Shown here in pieces: positions 34,582 through 42,962 of a stretch of DNA of 64,000 nucleotides (positions are counted from its first letter, which is position 1; the number at the start of each line of letters is the position of its first letter). A model generated the notes under the pieces. It had not been told where the DNA came from, did not search any database, and was given only the letters and a program-made list of their open reading frames with translations. The stretch covers positions 186,001-250,000 of the forward strand of contig NZ_FQUG01000003.1 in the NCBI RefSeq assembly GCF_900129225.1, in the 5' to 3' direction. Made by a program: the position numbers and the translations under genes. This DNA is from Schwartzia succinivorans DSM 10502 (GTDB lineage Bacteria > Bacillota > Negativicutes > Selenomonadales > Selenomonadaceae).

Positions 34582-34610
34582 TTGCGTTCGAAAAAAATTG
34601 GCTGTATACT
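34582..34610 (+). promoter_or_regulatory. Promoter of the xanthine/uracil permease gene
   Basis: TTGCGT (34582-34587), 17-bp spacer, TATACT (34605-34610). CGTTCGAAAA within it loosely resembles a PurR half-box (complement of CCGAAC), which I regard as weak. Confidence 0.65.
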
Positions 34611-34646
34611 AATTTTATTCACATATTTTGACGGGAGGAAATTTTC

Positions 34647-35963
34647 ATGCAGTCATCAAAAGTCCATCCGGTTGATAAAAAGCTTCCGTTTTGGCAGCTG
34701 CTCATCTACGGATTCCAGCATGTGCTGGCTATGTATTCCGGAGCAGTAGCAGTTCCGCTGGTGCTTGCCGGCGCAATTCATCTTGATGTAGAACATCTGA
34801 TTTACCTCATCAATGCAGACCTTTTTACCTGCGGTATCGCAACCCTGGTACAGACACTGAGTATGGGACCGTACATCGGGTCGAAGCTGCCGATTGTGCA
34901 AGGATGCACCTTCACTGCTGTCACTCCGATGATTTTAATTGCAAACTCTGCAGGCGGAGGGGCCGAGGGCTTGCGTGTAGTGTACGGCTCTGTAATCGTG
35001 GCAGGACTTATATGCTTTATAACAGCAAATTATTTCAGCAAGCTCCTTCGTTTTTTTCCACCTGTGGTTACAGGAGCCGTTATCACGATAATCGGTCTTA
35101 CTCTTATGCCGGTGGCAGTTGGCTGGATTGCAGGTGTGAATCCTGCTGCTCCTGATTATGCTGCGCCGATGAACATTATGATTGCTCTTCTTGTGCTGGT
35201 GCTGATACTCTTTCTTTATCGTGTCAGCAGTGGATTTATCGGACACATTGCGGTCCTTCTGGGGCTTATTTTCGGTACCGTCGTCGCGGCTTTGCTCGGA
35301 TATGTGGATTTTTCGGCAGTCGGTCAGGCGGCTTCGCTGGGAATTACAACACCATTCGCTTTCGGAATGCCTGTATTTGAGCCGGTATCCTGTATAGCAA
35401 TGACTCTCGTCATGCTTGTTACTATGGCTGAAACAACAGGTGATGTAATTGCTGTCGGAAAAATAGTAAACAAGCCGACTGACGAGGAAATTCTCTGCAA
35501 GGCACTTCGTGCGGACGGATTCTCTACGGCTCTTGGCGGTATCCTTAATGCGTTTCCTTATACTGCTTTTGCGCAGAACATAGGTCTTGTAAGCATTACA
35601 GGCGTTCGAAGCCGCTATGTTGTAGCCATGGGCGGCGTGATACTCATGATACTCGGTCTTTTGCCGAAGCTCGCGGCAGTTGTTGCCTGCATACCGAACA
35701 TGGTGCTGGGCGGCGCGGGCCTTGCAATGTTCGGAATGGTTGCGGCCAGCGGAATACAGGCATTGTCCAAGGTGAATTTTGTAGGCAACTGTAACATGAT
35801 GGTCATTGCAGTCAGCGTTGCGGTGGCATTGATTCCTATAGGCGCTCCGACATTTTATTCCAAATTTCCCACAGGAGTCCAGCTTATCTGCACCAGCGGC
35901 ATTACGATAGGAAGTATAACGGCAATATTGCTTAATCTTATTTTGAACAAGGGTACTGATTAA
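34647..35963 (+). CDS. NCS2-family xanthine (nucleobase) permease
   Basis: A 438-residue NCS2 transporter with about 14 membrane segments. Signatures are QHVLAMYSGAVAVPLVLAGA, LPIVQGCTFTAVTPMI and the motif region NAFPYTAFAQNIGLVSITGV. The divergent xpt gene argues for xanthine over uracil. GGGAGG precedes the ATG. Confidence 0.9.
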   Translation: MQSSKVHPVDKKLPFWQLLIYGFQHVLAMYSGAVAVPLVLAGAIHLDVEHLIYLINADLFTCGIATLVQTLSMGPYIGSKLPIVQGCTFTAVTPMILIANSAGGGAEGLRVVYGSVIVAGLICFITANYFSKLLRFFPPVVTGAVITIIGLTLMPVAVGWIAGVNPAAPDYAAPMNIMIALLVLVLILFLYRVSSGFIGHIAVLLGLIFGTVVAALLGYVDFSAVGQAASLGITTPFAFGMPVFEPVSCIAMTLVMLVTMAETTGDVIAVGKIVNKPTDEEILCKALRADGFSTALGGILNAFPYTAFAQNIGLVSITGVRSRYVVAMGGVILMILGLLPKLAAVVACIPNMVLGGAGLAMFGMVAASGIQALSKVNFVGNCNMMVIAVSVAVALIPIGAPTFYSKFPTGVQLICTSGITIGSITAILLNLILNKGTD

Positions 35964-35968
35964 AAACA

Positions 35969-36006
35969 AAACACAGCTGCTCCTTGAAGGGCGGCTGTGT
36001 TTCTTT
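35969..36006 (+). terminator. Terminator after the NCS2 permease
   Basis: ACACAGCTGC pairs with GCGGCTGTGT (wobble), then TTCTTT. Confidence 0.75.
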
Positions 36007-36107
36007 GTATACAAACAGCGGAGTCTGAGCAATTTCATTGCATTTCACTATACTTTCGTCTAAAATCAGATATGTGCGCTTTAGAATACGAAACAGGAGA
36101 GATGAGT

Positions 36108-36878
36108 ATGTTTGAAATGCCGGATCTCGCGACAGCTGTTTTTCTGGCTGTAATGGGATTTGTAGCCTCATTTATTGATTCGGTGGTTGGCGGAGGAGGG
36201 CTTATATCAACTCCTGCACTTTTGTGGACAGGCTTACCGCCTATTACAACCCTTGCAACCAATAAGGTGGCTGCGACTATGGGCTCGCTTACGAGCTTTG
36301 TGCAGTTTGTGCGTTCAGGGAAGATGGATACGGAGCTGATAAAGAAGCTGTTCCCGATATCCTTTATAGGCTCAGTGCTTGGCGTTTTTGCCGTGCGCAT
36401 GGTGCCGGCGGATTTTTTGAAGCCCCTCGTTATCGTGATGCTCATAGGTGTCGCGCTGTACAGCATTTTCAAAAAGGATTGGGGTAAGGTATCGACATAT
36501 CACGGCATGACAAACAGAATGTTCGTGCTGAGCTGCGTTACTGCTTTTGTGTTCGGCTTTTATGACGGTTTTTTTGGTCCCGGTACGGGTTCGTTTCTCC
36601 TTTTTGCTTTTCTTATGATAGGCTTTGATTTCATAGGAGCGGCGGCGAACGGCAGAGCACTGAACTTTGCAAGCAACATTGCGGCATTCATCACCTTTAC
36701 AGCGCTGGGACTGGCAAATTATGGATATGCAATCCCTATGGGAATAGCCATGATTGCAGGAGCTGTCTGCGGTACAAAGATGGCACTGACGAAGGGCGCG
36801 GCCTATGTGCGCCCGCTGTTTATCGGAGTGACATCAATATTGATTGGAAAACAGCTTTGGGATTTGTTTTTCAAGTGA
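36108..36878 (+). CDS. TSUP (TauE/SafE) family permease
   Basis: A 256-residue inner-membrane protein of the TSUP family with about eight segments and the typical halves GFVASFIDSVVGGGGLISTPALL and GFYDGFFGPGTGSFLLFAFL. Members carry sulfite, sulfonates or related anions; the substrate is unknown. The ATG at 36108 is eight bases after AGGAG; the ATG at 36102 is also possible. The folP gene follows closely. Confidence 0.88.
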   Translation: MFEMPDLATAVFLAVMGFVASFIDSVVGGGGLISTPALLWTGLPPITTLATNKVAATMGSLTSFVQFVRSGKMDTELIKKLFPISFIGSVLGVFAVRMVPADFLKPLVIVMLIGVALYSIFKKDWGKVSTYHGMTNRMFVLSCVTAFVFGFYDGFFGPGTGSFLLFAFLMIGFDFIGAAANGRALNFASNIAAFITFTALGLANYGYAIPMGIAMIAGAVCGTKMALTKGAAYVRPLFIGVTSILIGKQLWDLFFK

Positions 36879-36889
36879 GGGAAAATATC

Positions 36890-37747
36890 ATGCAAAACAC
36901 TTACAGGAAATATGTATGGAAAGATGGGAAGACGCTCGAATACGGAAAACGGACACTTGTAATGGGGATTTTGAATGTTACTCCTGATTCCTTTTCTGAC
37001 GGAGGACTTTGGAATTCACCGGAGAAGGCACTTAGGCATGCGCTTCAGATGGTGGAGGATGGAGCTGATATAATTGATGTAGGTGCTGAATCCTCAAGGC
37101 CAGGTTTTGTCACTATGCCTGCAGAGGAGGAAATGGAGCGCCTGCGGCCTTACCTTGAGCTTTTAATGAAAGAGCTTCCTGTTCCTGTTTCGGTAGATAC
37201 ATTTAAATCAAAGACCGCGGATATGGCCGCGGAGCTTGGTGTTCATATACTGAATGATATTTGGGGGCTGCAGTATGCAGAAGAGGAACGCGGAGCAATG
37301 GCGCACGTTGCTTCAAAGCATGAACTGCCTGTTATTGTAATGCACAATCAGAGTTCAAAGGAATACGATAAGGATGTTATTGCTTCAATGCAGGATTTTT
37401 TCCGGGAGTCGATAAAAATCGCACAGGAAGCCGGTATGGAAAAAGAAAATATAATTCTTGACCCCGGTATCGGATTCGGAAAAACTCCCGAGGCAAATCT
37501 TACCGTACAGAGAAGGCTTGAAGAGCTGATAAGTCTTGACGGAGCGCTTTATCCTATGCTTCTTGCTGCAAGCCGAAAAAGTTTTATCGGTGCTGCGCTG
37601 GGGCTTCCTGTTGAGGAACGCATGGAAGCAACGGGCGCGGCGTGTGTGCTGGGGATTGTCAAGGGTGCCGGTATGGTACGAGTGCATGATGTCAAACCCA
37701 TTGCACGCATGTGCAGGATGACTGATGCAATTCTTGGGGCAGAATGA
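36890..37747 (+). CDS. folP: Dihydropteroate synthase
   Basis: A 285-residue TIM barrel condensing hydroxymethyl-dihydropterin pyrophosphate with p-aminobenzoate. The first pterin motif is MGILNVTPDSFSDGG, the second is DVGAESSRPG; DPGIGFGKT and SRKSFIG are also present. The ATG at 36890 follows GAGGGAAA, 11 bases after the TSUP stop. The next genes are folB and folK, giving three consecutive folate enzymes. Confidence 0.97.
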   Translation: MQNTYRKYVWKDGKTLEYGKRTLVMGILNVTPDSFSDGGLWNSPEKALRHALQMVEDGADIIDVGAESSRPGFVTMPAEEEMERLRPYLELLMKELPVPVSVDTFKSKTADMAAELGVHILNDIWGLQYAEEERGAMAHVASKHELPVIVMHNQSSKEYDKDVIASMQDFFRESIKIAQEAGMEKENIILDPGIGFGKTPEANLTVQRRLEELISLDGALYPMLLAASRKSFIGAALGLPVEERMEATGAACVLGIVKGAGMVRVHDVKPIARMCRMTDAILGAE

Positions 37748-37762
37748 AAAGGAGGTACCAAA

Positions 37763-38131
37763 ATGGACCGTATAAAAATAGAAGGAATGGAATTTCGCGG
37801 ACGTCACGGCTGCAAAGCGGCTGAGCGTGAGCTTGGACAGCCTTTTATCGTCGATGTTTCCATGTATTTTGATGTTTCTCCGGCAGGAAAAAGTGACGAT
37901 ATTAACAAGACTGTTAACTATGCGAAGGTCTTTGAGGCTGTAGAAGCAATAGTAGAGGGTGAACCTGTAGCGCTTATAGAAGCACTTGCCGAGCATATTT
38001 CAGAAGCTCTTTTTGAGCGGTTTGCGTTGATTCAGAAGCTTCGCATCGTTGTCCACAAGCCATCGGCACCTATACCGGGAAAATTCGCGGACGTGAGTGT
38101 TTCCATAACGCGTGAACGGGGGAAAAAATGA
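37763..38131 (+). CDS. folB: Dihydroneopterin aldolase
   Basis: A 122-residue enzyme cleaving dihydroneopterin to hydroxymethyl-dihydropterin and glycolaldehyde. The N-terminal IEGMEFRGRHGCKAAERELGQ and VNYAKVF / PVALIEALAEHI motifs are typical. AAAGGAGG precedes the ATG. The stop overlaps the folK start by four bases. Confidence 0.96.
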   Translation: MDRIKIEGMEFRGRHGCKAAERELGQPFIVDVSMYFDVSPAGKSDDINKTVNYAKVFEAVEAIVEGEPVALIEALAEHISEALFERFALIQKLRIVVHKPSAPIPGKFADVSVSITRERGKK

Positions 38132-38643
38132 ACAATCGGGGAGAACTGATAGTTCCTGTCGACCGTGCAACGGTAGCATATCTTGGCCTGGGAGCGAATC
38201 TGGGAGATAGGGAAAGCACCCTTTGGAAAGCCATAGAAATGATAGGCGGAGAGAAAGGAATAAGTATTTCAGCTGTGTCACCGATATACGAGACCGAACC
38301 GTGGGGGAATGAGAATCAGCCGAAATTTTTGAATCTCGTCGTGCAGATTGAAACCATGCTTGAACCTGATGAACTTCTTGACAGATGCCTGAATATAGAA
38401 AATGCTCTTGGACGTGTGCGCCGCGAGCATTGGGGTGCACGAACGATTGATATTGATATTCTTTCCATGGTTGGAATTGAATCCGACGGAGAAAAGCTTG
38501 TTTTACCACATCCATACCTTACTGAACGGGCCTTTATTCTCATGCCTCTTTTTGATGTTGCACCTGATCTCATGATAAGGCGCAGGCCTGTTTGGCAGTG
38601 GCTGAAAGAGGTTGAGGGAAAAGAGGGTGTAATAAGAATTTAA
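38128..38643 (+). CDS. folK: Hydroxymethyl-dihydropterin pyrophosphokinase
   Basis: A 171-residue enzyme transferring pyrophosphate from ATP to hydroxymethyl-dihydropterin. Signatures: AYLGLGANLGDRESTL, SPIYETEPWG, FLNLVVQIET, RREHWGARTIDIDIL and LPHPYLTERAF. It follows folB with overlapping codons and ends the fol operon. Confidence 0.97.
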   Translation: MNNRGELIVPVDRATVAYLGLGANLGDRESTLWKAIEMIGGEKGISISAVSPIYETEPWGNENQPKFLNLVVQIETMLEPDELLDRCLNIENALGRVRREHWGARTIDIDILSMVGIESDGEKLVLPHPYLTERAFILMPLFDVAPDLMIRRRPVWQWLKEVEGKEGVIRI

Positions 38644-38663
38644 TATTTTGTTTTCTGGGTATC

Positions 38664-38694
38664 TTGACTATATACTTAGTATATGGTTTACTCT
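38664..38694 (+). promoter_or_regulatory. MerR-type promoter/operator of the second merR gene
   Basis: TTGACT (38664-38669), 19-bp spacer, TACTCT (38689-38694). Dyad ACTATATA-N5-TATATGGT at 38667-38687. It is the third copy of the element seen at 12752 and 13967, suggesting that this regulator controls itself and those two promoters. Confidence 0.85.
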
Positions 38695-38754
38695 TAAAAC
38701 CTATAGAGCTATCCCTTATACAATGGGAAGTATATGTCAGATAGGTGTGATTAT

Positions 38755-39615
38755 ATGCCGCATAATCAAAATTTCTATACGGCGGGTGAGCTTGCAAAGA
38801 TGTTTAATCTTTCCAAGCAGACCTTGCTTTATTATGACCGCATTGGCCTTTTGCAGCCCGAATTCGTATCAGAAAACGGATACAGAAATTATTCGCTTCA
38901 TCAGTATCTGACTCTTGAGGTCATTACGAATCTTAGAAAGCTTGATATATCAATATCTACTATACAGAAATACCTGGCAAACCGCAGCCCGGAAATGATG
39001 CGTAAGCTGCTTGAAAAGAAGGATAAAAAGTGCCAGGAGACAATTGAACAGAATGAGAATATCCGAAAGGATATCCGTGTAATGTTCAAGCAGCTGGATG
39101 CACTGGAAGAGACATGTCTTAATCAGATTACGCTGACATATCGCCATTCAAAAAATCTTTACATCAGCAAGATAAATTCAAAGTCCGGACATATGGGGAC
39201 AATCTACATATTGGCAAGCCATAACATGAAGGTGTTTTCCGAGCATCACTTCAAGGAGCGGAGTGTGGGCTGGATTGTGGACGGAGAATCCTTCCTTAAT
39301 GGAACGAGTGCCGGTGCAAAGGCGTACTTTTCGACAGTCTCCATGAATTACTATGATGAAAAGGAAAATTACTTTGAAACGGCAGCAGGCTTTTATGTAT
39401 CCTTGCGTTTCAAGGGTACATTCCATAAGAATAAAAGGAAGCTGTCAAAAAAGATTTCCTTGTTCCTTAAAAGGAATAATCTGAGACCAATCAGTGACCT
39501 CTATGTTCAGCCGCTTTTGAATTATTGGATGTGTACATCACAGGATGAATATATAAATCAGATATCGATTCAGGTTGAGCAGATGGAAGAACCTGCTGAA
39601 GAAAACGATAAATAA
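38755..39615 (+). CDS. MerR-family regulator with GyrI-like effector domain (2)
   Basis: A 286-residue (293 if the ATG at 38734 is used) BmrR-type regulator: winged helix FYTAGELAKMFNLSKQTLLYY with YRNYSLHQYLTLEVITNLRKL, coiled coil about 80-120, and a GyrI-like C-terminal domain (AGFYVSLRFKGTF). ATAGGTG precedes the ATG at 38755. Its own promoter carries the operator also found at the secreted cbiK and receptor 1 promoters, making it the best candidate regulator of that system. The effector is unknown; relatives bind diverse, often aromatic or cationic molecules. Confidence 0.88.
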   Translation: MPHNQNFYTAGELAKMFNLSKQTLLYYDRIGLLQPEFVSENGYRNYSLHQYLTLEVITNLRKLDISISTIQKYLANRSPEMMRKLLEKKDKKCQETIEQNENIRKDIRVMFKQLDALEETCLNQITLTYRHSKNLYISKINSKSGHMGTIYILASHNMKVFSEHHFKERSVGWIVDGESFLNGTSAGAKAYFSTVSMNYYDEKENYFETAAGFYVSLRFKGTFHKNKRKLSKKISLFLKRNNLRPISDLYVQPLLNYWMCTSQDEYINQISIQVEQMEEPAEENDK

Positions 39616-39617
39616 AA

Positions 39618-39660
39618 AATCCGTGCAGAGCAAGAAAATCTCTGCACGGATTATTTTTTT
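39618..39660. terminator. Bidirectional terminator between merR 2 and the DUF815 gene
   Basis: AATCCGTGCAGAG pairs with CTCTGCACGGATT, with A-rich and T-rich flanks. Confidence 0.9.
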
Positions 39661-39661
39661 C

Positions 39662-40900
39662 TTACTTCTTGTGCTGCCCAAGATAATAATTAACGAACTG
39701 CTGTGCAACACGTCCGCTGCGTCCTGAGTGCTCCAGCTCCCAGCGGTGACCTGCCTGCTTCAGCTCCTCCGGTGTGAGGATGATACCCTTTTCGCGGAGA
39801 GCATGGTCGATAATTGCCAGATATTCATTCTGATCAGGCAGACGGTACATGATAATCAGCCCGAAGCGGTCGGAGAGGGAGATGGTCTCGTTCATGTTGT
39901 CGGATTTGTAAATTTCATCCTGACCTGACTCACGGTCGTGCCAGCTCTCTTTTATGAGGTGGCGGCGGTTGGAGGTGGCATAGATTAAAACATTTTCAGG
40001 ACAGGACTCGACGCCGCCTTCGATAGCTGACTTGAGATATTTGTACTCAGGATCGTTGCTTTCAAAGGAAAGGTCATCGAGATAGATGATAAAGCGCTTG
40101 GAAGCAATTCGGCGAAGTGTCTGTAAAAGACGTGGAAGCTCACCAAGCTGGGATTTCTGCAGCTGGATGAGCCGCAGTCCCTGCATGAAGTATTCATTTG
40201 CCAGAGCCTTTACCGACGAGGATTTGCCTGTGCCGCGTGCGCCGACAAGCAGCACATTGTTTGCCGGCCGCCCCGAAAGAAATGCCAGAGTGTTTGCTAT
40301 CAGGTCATGCTTCTGGGAAGCATATCCGATAAGATTTTCCATGCGGACAGGCTCGAAATGCTCTATGCCGACGAGGCCAAGCTCCTTGTCCCAGCGGAAA
40401 GCCCGGAACTGAGCAATTTTTCCGTTTCCGAAGCTGTGATAATACTCAATCAGCTTTTCTGCGAGAGATTCAGGTGTCCAGTCAACCGACAGCGCAGATG
40501 CAACAAAAGCACCGCCTTCTGTCATTTTTGCTTCTGTCGGAGTGTAGTCGTCAAGTATCGTGGTATTGAACCATTTGCTTGGAAGATTGCGCAGAAGAGG
40601 CTCCAGTACCTCAATATCATGAATGAATGCAAGCTTCAAATTTTTTCCGAGAGTACCGTTGGTTTTCTCGATGGTTTCCGCAGCGATATTTTCATCGTGC
40701 ATCAGGCGGAAAAGAATATATGACTGCAGAATATTGCCGGAGAGTCCGTGTGTCTCGGCTTCACGAAGCAAAAGAGAGAGGCACTCATACTGCATGGCAT
40801 CGTCGGAAGGCTCTTCAAGCCACTGAGCCAGACTTTTTATGGCTGTATCATTTAAAACAGGACGGCATACAAGCAATTGATACAAATGAGGGGCATTCAC
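39662..40900 (-). CDS. DUF815-family AAA+-type ATPase
   Basis: A 412-residue predicted ATP-binding protein. Walker A is VLLVGARGTGKSSSV (about 218-232), Walker B FIIYLDDLSFE and sensor region LIYATSNRRHL. The C-terminus (EHSGRSGRVAQQFVNYYLG) is typical of DUF815. No function is established for the family. The GTG start follows AGAAGGAAT. Confidence 0.88.
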   Translation of the reverse strand: MNAPHLYQLLVCRPVLNDTAIKSLAQWLEEPSDDAMQYECLSLLLREAETHGLSGNILQSYILFRLMHDENIAAETIEKTNGTLGKNLKLAFIHDIEVLEPLLRNLPSKWFNTTILDDYTPTEAKMTEGGAFVASALSVDWTPESLAEKLIEYYHSFGNGKIAQFRAFRWDKELGLVGIEHFEPVRMENLIGYASQKHDLIANTLAFLSGRPANNVLLVGARGTGKSSSVKALANEYFMQGLRLIQLQKSQLGELPRLLQTLRRIASKRFIIYLDDLSFESNDPEYKYLKSAIEGGVESCPENVLIYATSNRRHLIKESWHDRESGQDEIYKSDNMNETISLSDRFGLIIMYRLPDQNEYLAIIDHALREKGIILTPEELKQAGHRWELEHSGRSGRVAQQFVNYYLGQHKK

Positions 40901-40980
40901 GGTATATTCCTTCTTTCTGAACGAGTAAAAAACTGTTTATTACATTTTACTAGAAATCAGATAAAAGTAAACAAAAATAA

Positions 40981-41010
40981 AAAACCGCTCACCAAGAGGT
41001 AAGCGGTTTT
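40981..41010 (-). terminator. Terminator of the tRNA-Pro gene
   Basis: AAAACCGCT pairs with AGCGGTTTT; on the minus strand it is followed by TTATTTTTG. Confidence 0.8.
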
Positions 41011-41020
41011 GCTTTCAAAA

Positions 41021-41097
41021 TGGTCGGGATGACAGGGTTCGAACCTGCGGCCTCATCGTCCCGAACGATGCGCGCTACCAAACTGCGCCACATCCCG
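41021..41097 (-). tRNA. tRNA-Pro (anticodon CGG)
   Basis: A 77-base gene including an encoded CCA. On the minus strand: acceptor CGGGATG/CATCCCG, D arm GCGC/GCGC, anticodon stem CATCG/CGATG with loop TTCGGGA (anticodon CGG), and T arm GCAGG-TTCGAAC-CCTGT. Proline is assigned from the anticodon. Confidence 0.95.
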
Positions 41098-41109
41098 ACA
41101 ACATCAACT

Positions 41110-41138
41110 ATTATAGACGTGCTCGGCTAAAATGTCAA
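41110..41138 (-). promoter_or_regulatory. Promoter of tRNA-Pro
   Basis: Minus strand TTGACA, 17-bp spacer, TATAAT: full consensus. Confidence 0.85.
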
Positions 41139-41157
41139 TACTAATTTTCGTATTTTT

Positions 41158-41616
41158 TTATCTGTGACGATGAGCAAGAAGGCGGATGACCTTAGCTCCC
41201 GTGTTGTGAATACGGCGGAGCGGAGCGACACGCGTCTTTACCTTTGGTTTAAGGTCAGTAGTGGACGTGAAGTCACCGCGTCTCAGGTAGGTTGTGCGGA
41301 ATTTCTCAGGATGGAAAAGGCTGCGGACATTCTGCAGAAGCTTTTCAGGTGCTGCACCTTCGACGCAGAGGAAAAGGTCAGCTGCAACATAAGAAATGTT
41401 TGAATACATGTGCAGAGAAAAATGTCCCTCGTGAAGGATAATCAAAATAGCTGTGTGAGTTTCATCAAGAGCCTGAATTTTTGCGGAAAGAATATGAAAT
41501 CCCGCATGCTCCAAAAGAGCGGGAAGGGACGTGCGGAGAGTGACACCGTCCTCCAAAGTCTCAGGCTTGCATCCGTACATATCAACTGCCAAATGTCGTG
41601 CTACAATTTTATCCAT
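41158..41616 (-). CDS. S-adenosylmethionine decarboxylase-like protein lacking the pyruvoyl serine
   Basis: A 152-residue homologue of SpeD. Residues 4-25 (IVARHLAVDMYGCKPETLED) and 62-85 match the AdoMetDC fold. The active site region reads EGHFSLH, where processed SpeD proteins have ESH with the serine becoming the pyruvoyl cofactor; here it is Gly64. His69 and Cys84 remain. Autocatalytic cleavage by the known mechanism is therefore not expected, and the PE that usually follows is SN. It may be a regulatory or neofunctionalised relative. It has its own promoter (41662-41691). Confidence 0.75.
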   Translation of the reverse strand: MDKIVARHLAVDMYGCKPETLEDGVTLRTSLPALLEHAGFHILSAKIQALDETHTAILIILHEGHFSLHMYSNISYVAADLFLCVEGAAPEKLLQNVRSLFHPEKFRTTYLRRGDFTSTTDLKPKVKTRVAPLRRIHNTGAKVIRLLAHRHR

Positions 41617-41661
41617 AAACGTCTCCTTACTATGAATGAGTTCATTAAATCATATTATTCT

Positions 41662-41691
41662 ATTATAATGGTTGAAACAAAGGTTTGTAAA
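41662..41691 (-). promoter_or_regulatory. Promoter of the SpeD-like gene
   Basis: Minus strand TTTACA, 18-bp spacer, TATAAT. Confidence 0.65.
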
Positions 41692-41731
41692 GAGAAACTT
41701 TGATTTCAGTTTACTATCGGGTTGACAATGT

Positions 41732-42538
41732 CTATTTCGATTTTCTTTCTACAGCCTTGACTGCTGATGAGCTGCGTCGTTTCCATTCAAGATACAGCCA
41801 TATAAGCGTTGACACGCTGAAGGCTACGACACTGGTCATCTGTGCGGATTTGAAAATCCCCATAACAAGCTGCGTGTAGTCGCCGCGGAAATATTCCAAA
41901 AAGAAGCGTGCGGCAGAATACAGCATGACATACATGGTGAAAACCTGCCCCTTGCCGTGGCTGGCAGTGCGGTAGATTAAAAGAAGCGCGAATATAACCA
42001 TATCAAGCTGTCCTTCCCACACCTCGGCAGGCCAAAGCGGTTGAGCGCCATAGGTGTGAAAGGCGAGAGTGGTTTCAGGATATATGATTCCGAAATTTGA
42101 GCCGGTGGGGGCACCGAAAGCATCACCGTTTAGAAGATTGGCACACCTTCCAAGAGCTTGACCGAGTATGATGGCAGGGCATATTATGTCGGCAAACTCC
42201 CATGTGTCGATGTTGTGCCGTTTGGTATAGATGATACCGACGACTGCACCGAGGACGATACCGCCTTGTATCGCCATTCCGCCTTGCCATACGTTCAGAA
42301 TCTCCGTTATATGGTCTCTGTAATACGCCCAGTCAAAAAAGAAAACATCCCAAAGGCGCGAGCCGAGGATGCCGGCAAGTCCGCAGTATATACCCATGTC
42401 GGATATATGCTCGTGCCATCGTCCGTCCTGCTTTGCAAGGAAATAAGCAACTCCTGTCGCAAGTATGATGGAAAGACTCAAAACAAGTCCGTAGGCGCGT
42501 ATCGGAAAATCACCTATATAAAAAAGATATTGATGCAA
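41732..42538 (-). CDS. lgt: Prolipoprotein diacylglyceryl transferase
   Basis: A 268-residue inner-membrane enzyme attaching diacylglyceryl to the lipobox cysteine, the step before LspA (417-866). The signature GRCANLLNGDAFG lies mid-protein; about seven membrane segments are visible, and MAIQGGIVLGA is conserved. The TTG start follows GGGAGGAA. It is divergent from ileS, which has its own long leader. Confidence 0.95.
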   Translation of the reverse strand: MHQYLFYIGDFPIRAYGLVLSLSIILATGVAYFLAKQDGRWHEHISDMGIYCGLAGILGSRLWDVFFFDWAYYRDHITEILNVWQGGMAIQGGIVLGAVVGIIYTKRHNIDTWEFADIICPAIILGQALGRCANLLNGDAFGAPTGSNFGIIYPETTLAFHTYGAQPLWPAEVWEGQLDMVIFALLLIYRTASHGKGQVFTMYVMLYSAARFFLEYFRGDYTQLVMGIFKSAQMTSVVAFSVSTLIWLYLEWKRRSSSAVKAVERKSK

Positions 42539-42666
42539 CGTAAATTCCTCCCGGGAAAATTTTTCTACGTGTAATATTATACGCAGGATGTTACGTATTG
42601 TTCAAATTTTTCGTGACATAAACGAGAAAAATTTTAACAAAAACAAGGCAGGTTTACAAATTTATA

Positions 42667-42695
42667 GTGACAGAAGTCTTTGTGTGTGATACAAT
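42667..42695 (+). promoter_or_regulatory. Promoter of ileS
   Basis: GTGACA (42667-42672), 17-bp spacer, TACAAT (42690-42695), ahead of the T-box leader. Confidence 0.7.
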
Positions 42696-42710
42696 ATACC
42701 GCGTACATAA

Positions 42711-42946
42711 AAATGCGATGAACGGGACAGTAGATACAGTCGAAAGTCAAGCGAGCCGGCGTTGGTGGGAGGCCGGTACAGGAAGCCGTATCGAACATCA
42801 CCCGGGAGCAGCCGGCTGAAAGGAATCGAGTAAGCTGTGCCGGGTTTTCCCGTTACAGGAGCTGCGTATGTTGGTACGCTTGAAATAGGTGGTTTATAAA
42901 TGACAGCAAAACGCTCTCATCCTGTTTTGGATGCGGGCGTTTTTTG
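42711..42946 (+). promoter_or_regulatory. T-box leader of ileS, isoleucine specifier
   Basis: The stem I start (GGACAGTAGAT), the bulge motif GTTGGTG (42761-42767) and the specifier region GAACATCAC, with codon ATC (Ile) at 42797-42799, are present. The T-box ATAGGTGGTTTAT has UGGU at 42890-42893, complementary to the ACCA end of tRNA-Ile. A terminator follows. Uncharged tRNA-Ile should stabilise the antiterminator and switch ileS on. Confidence 0.9.
42909..42946 (+). terminator. T-box terminator of ileS
   Basis: ACGCTCTCATCC pairs with GGATGCGGGCGT (one mismatch, one wobble), then TTTTTT. Confidence 0.85.
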
Positions 42947-42962
42947 ATTTGGAGGGAAACGT

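Noticed and set aside
34492-34646. Purine riboswitch between xpt and the xanthine permease
   Set aside because: Promoters found on both strands leave leaders of only about 30 bases; there is no room for the aptamer and no terminator.
34935-36038. Long antisense reading frame opposite the NCS2 permease
   Set aside because: Composition (rich in His, Arg, Ser, Tyr) is that of a codon shadow, and it crosses a terminator.
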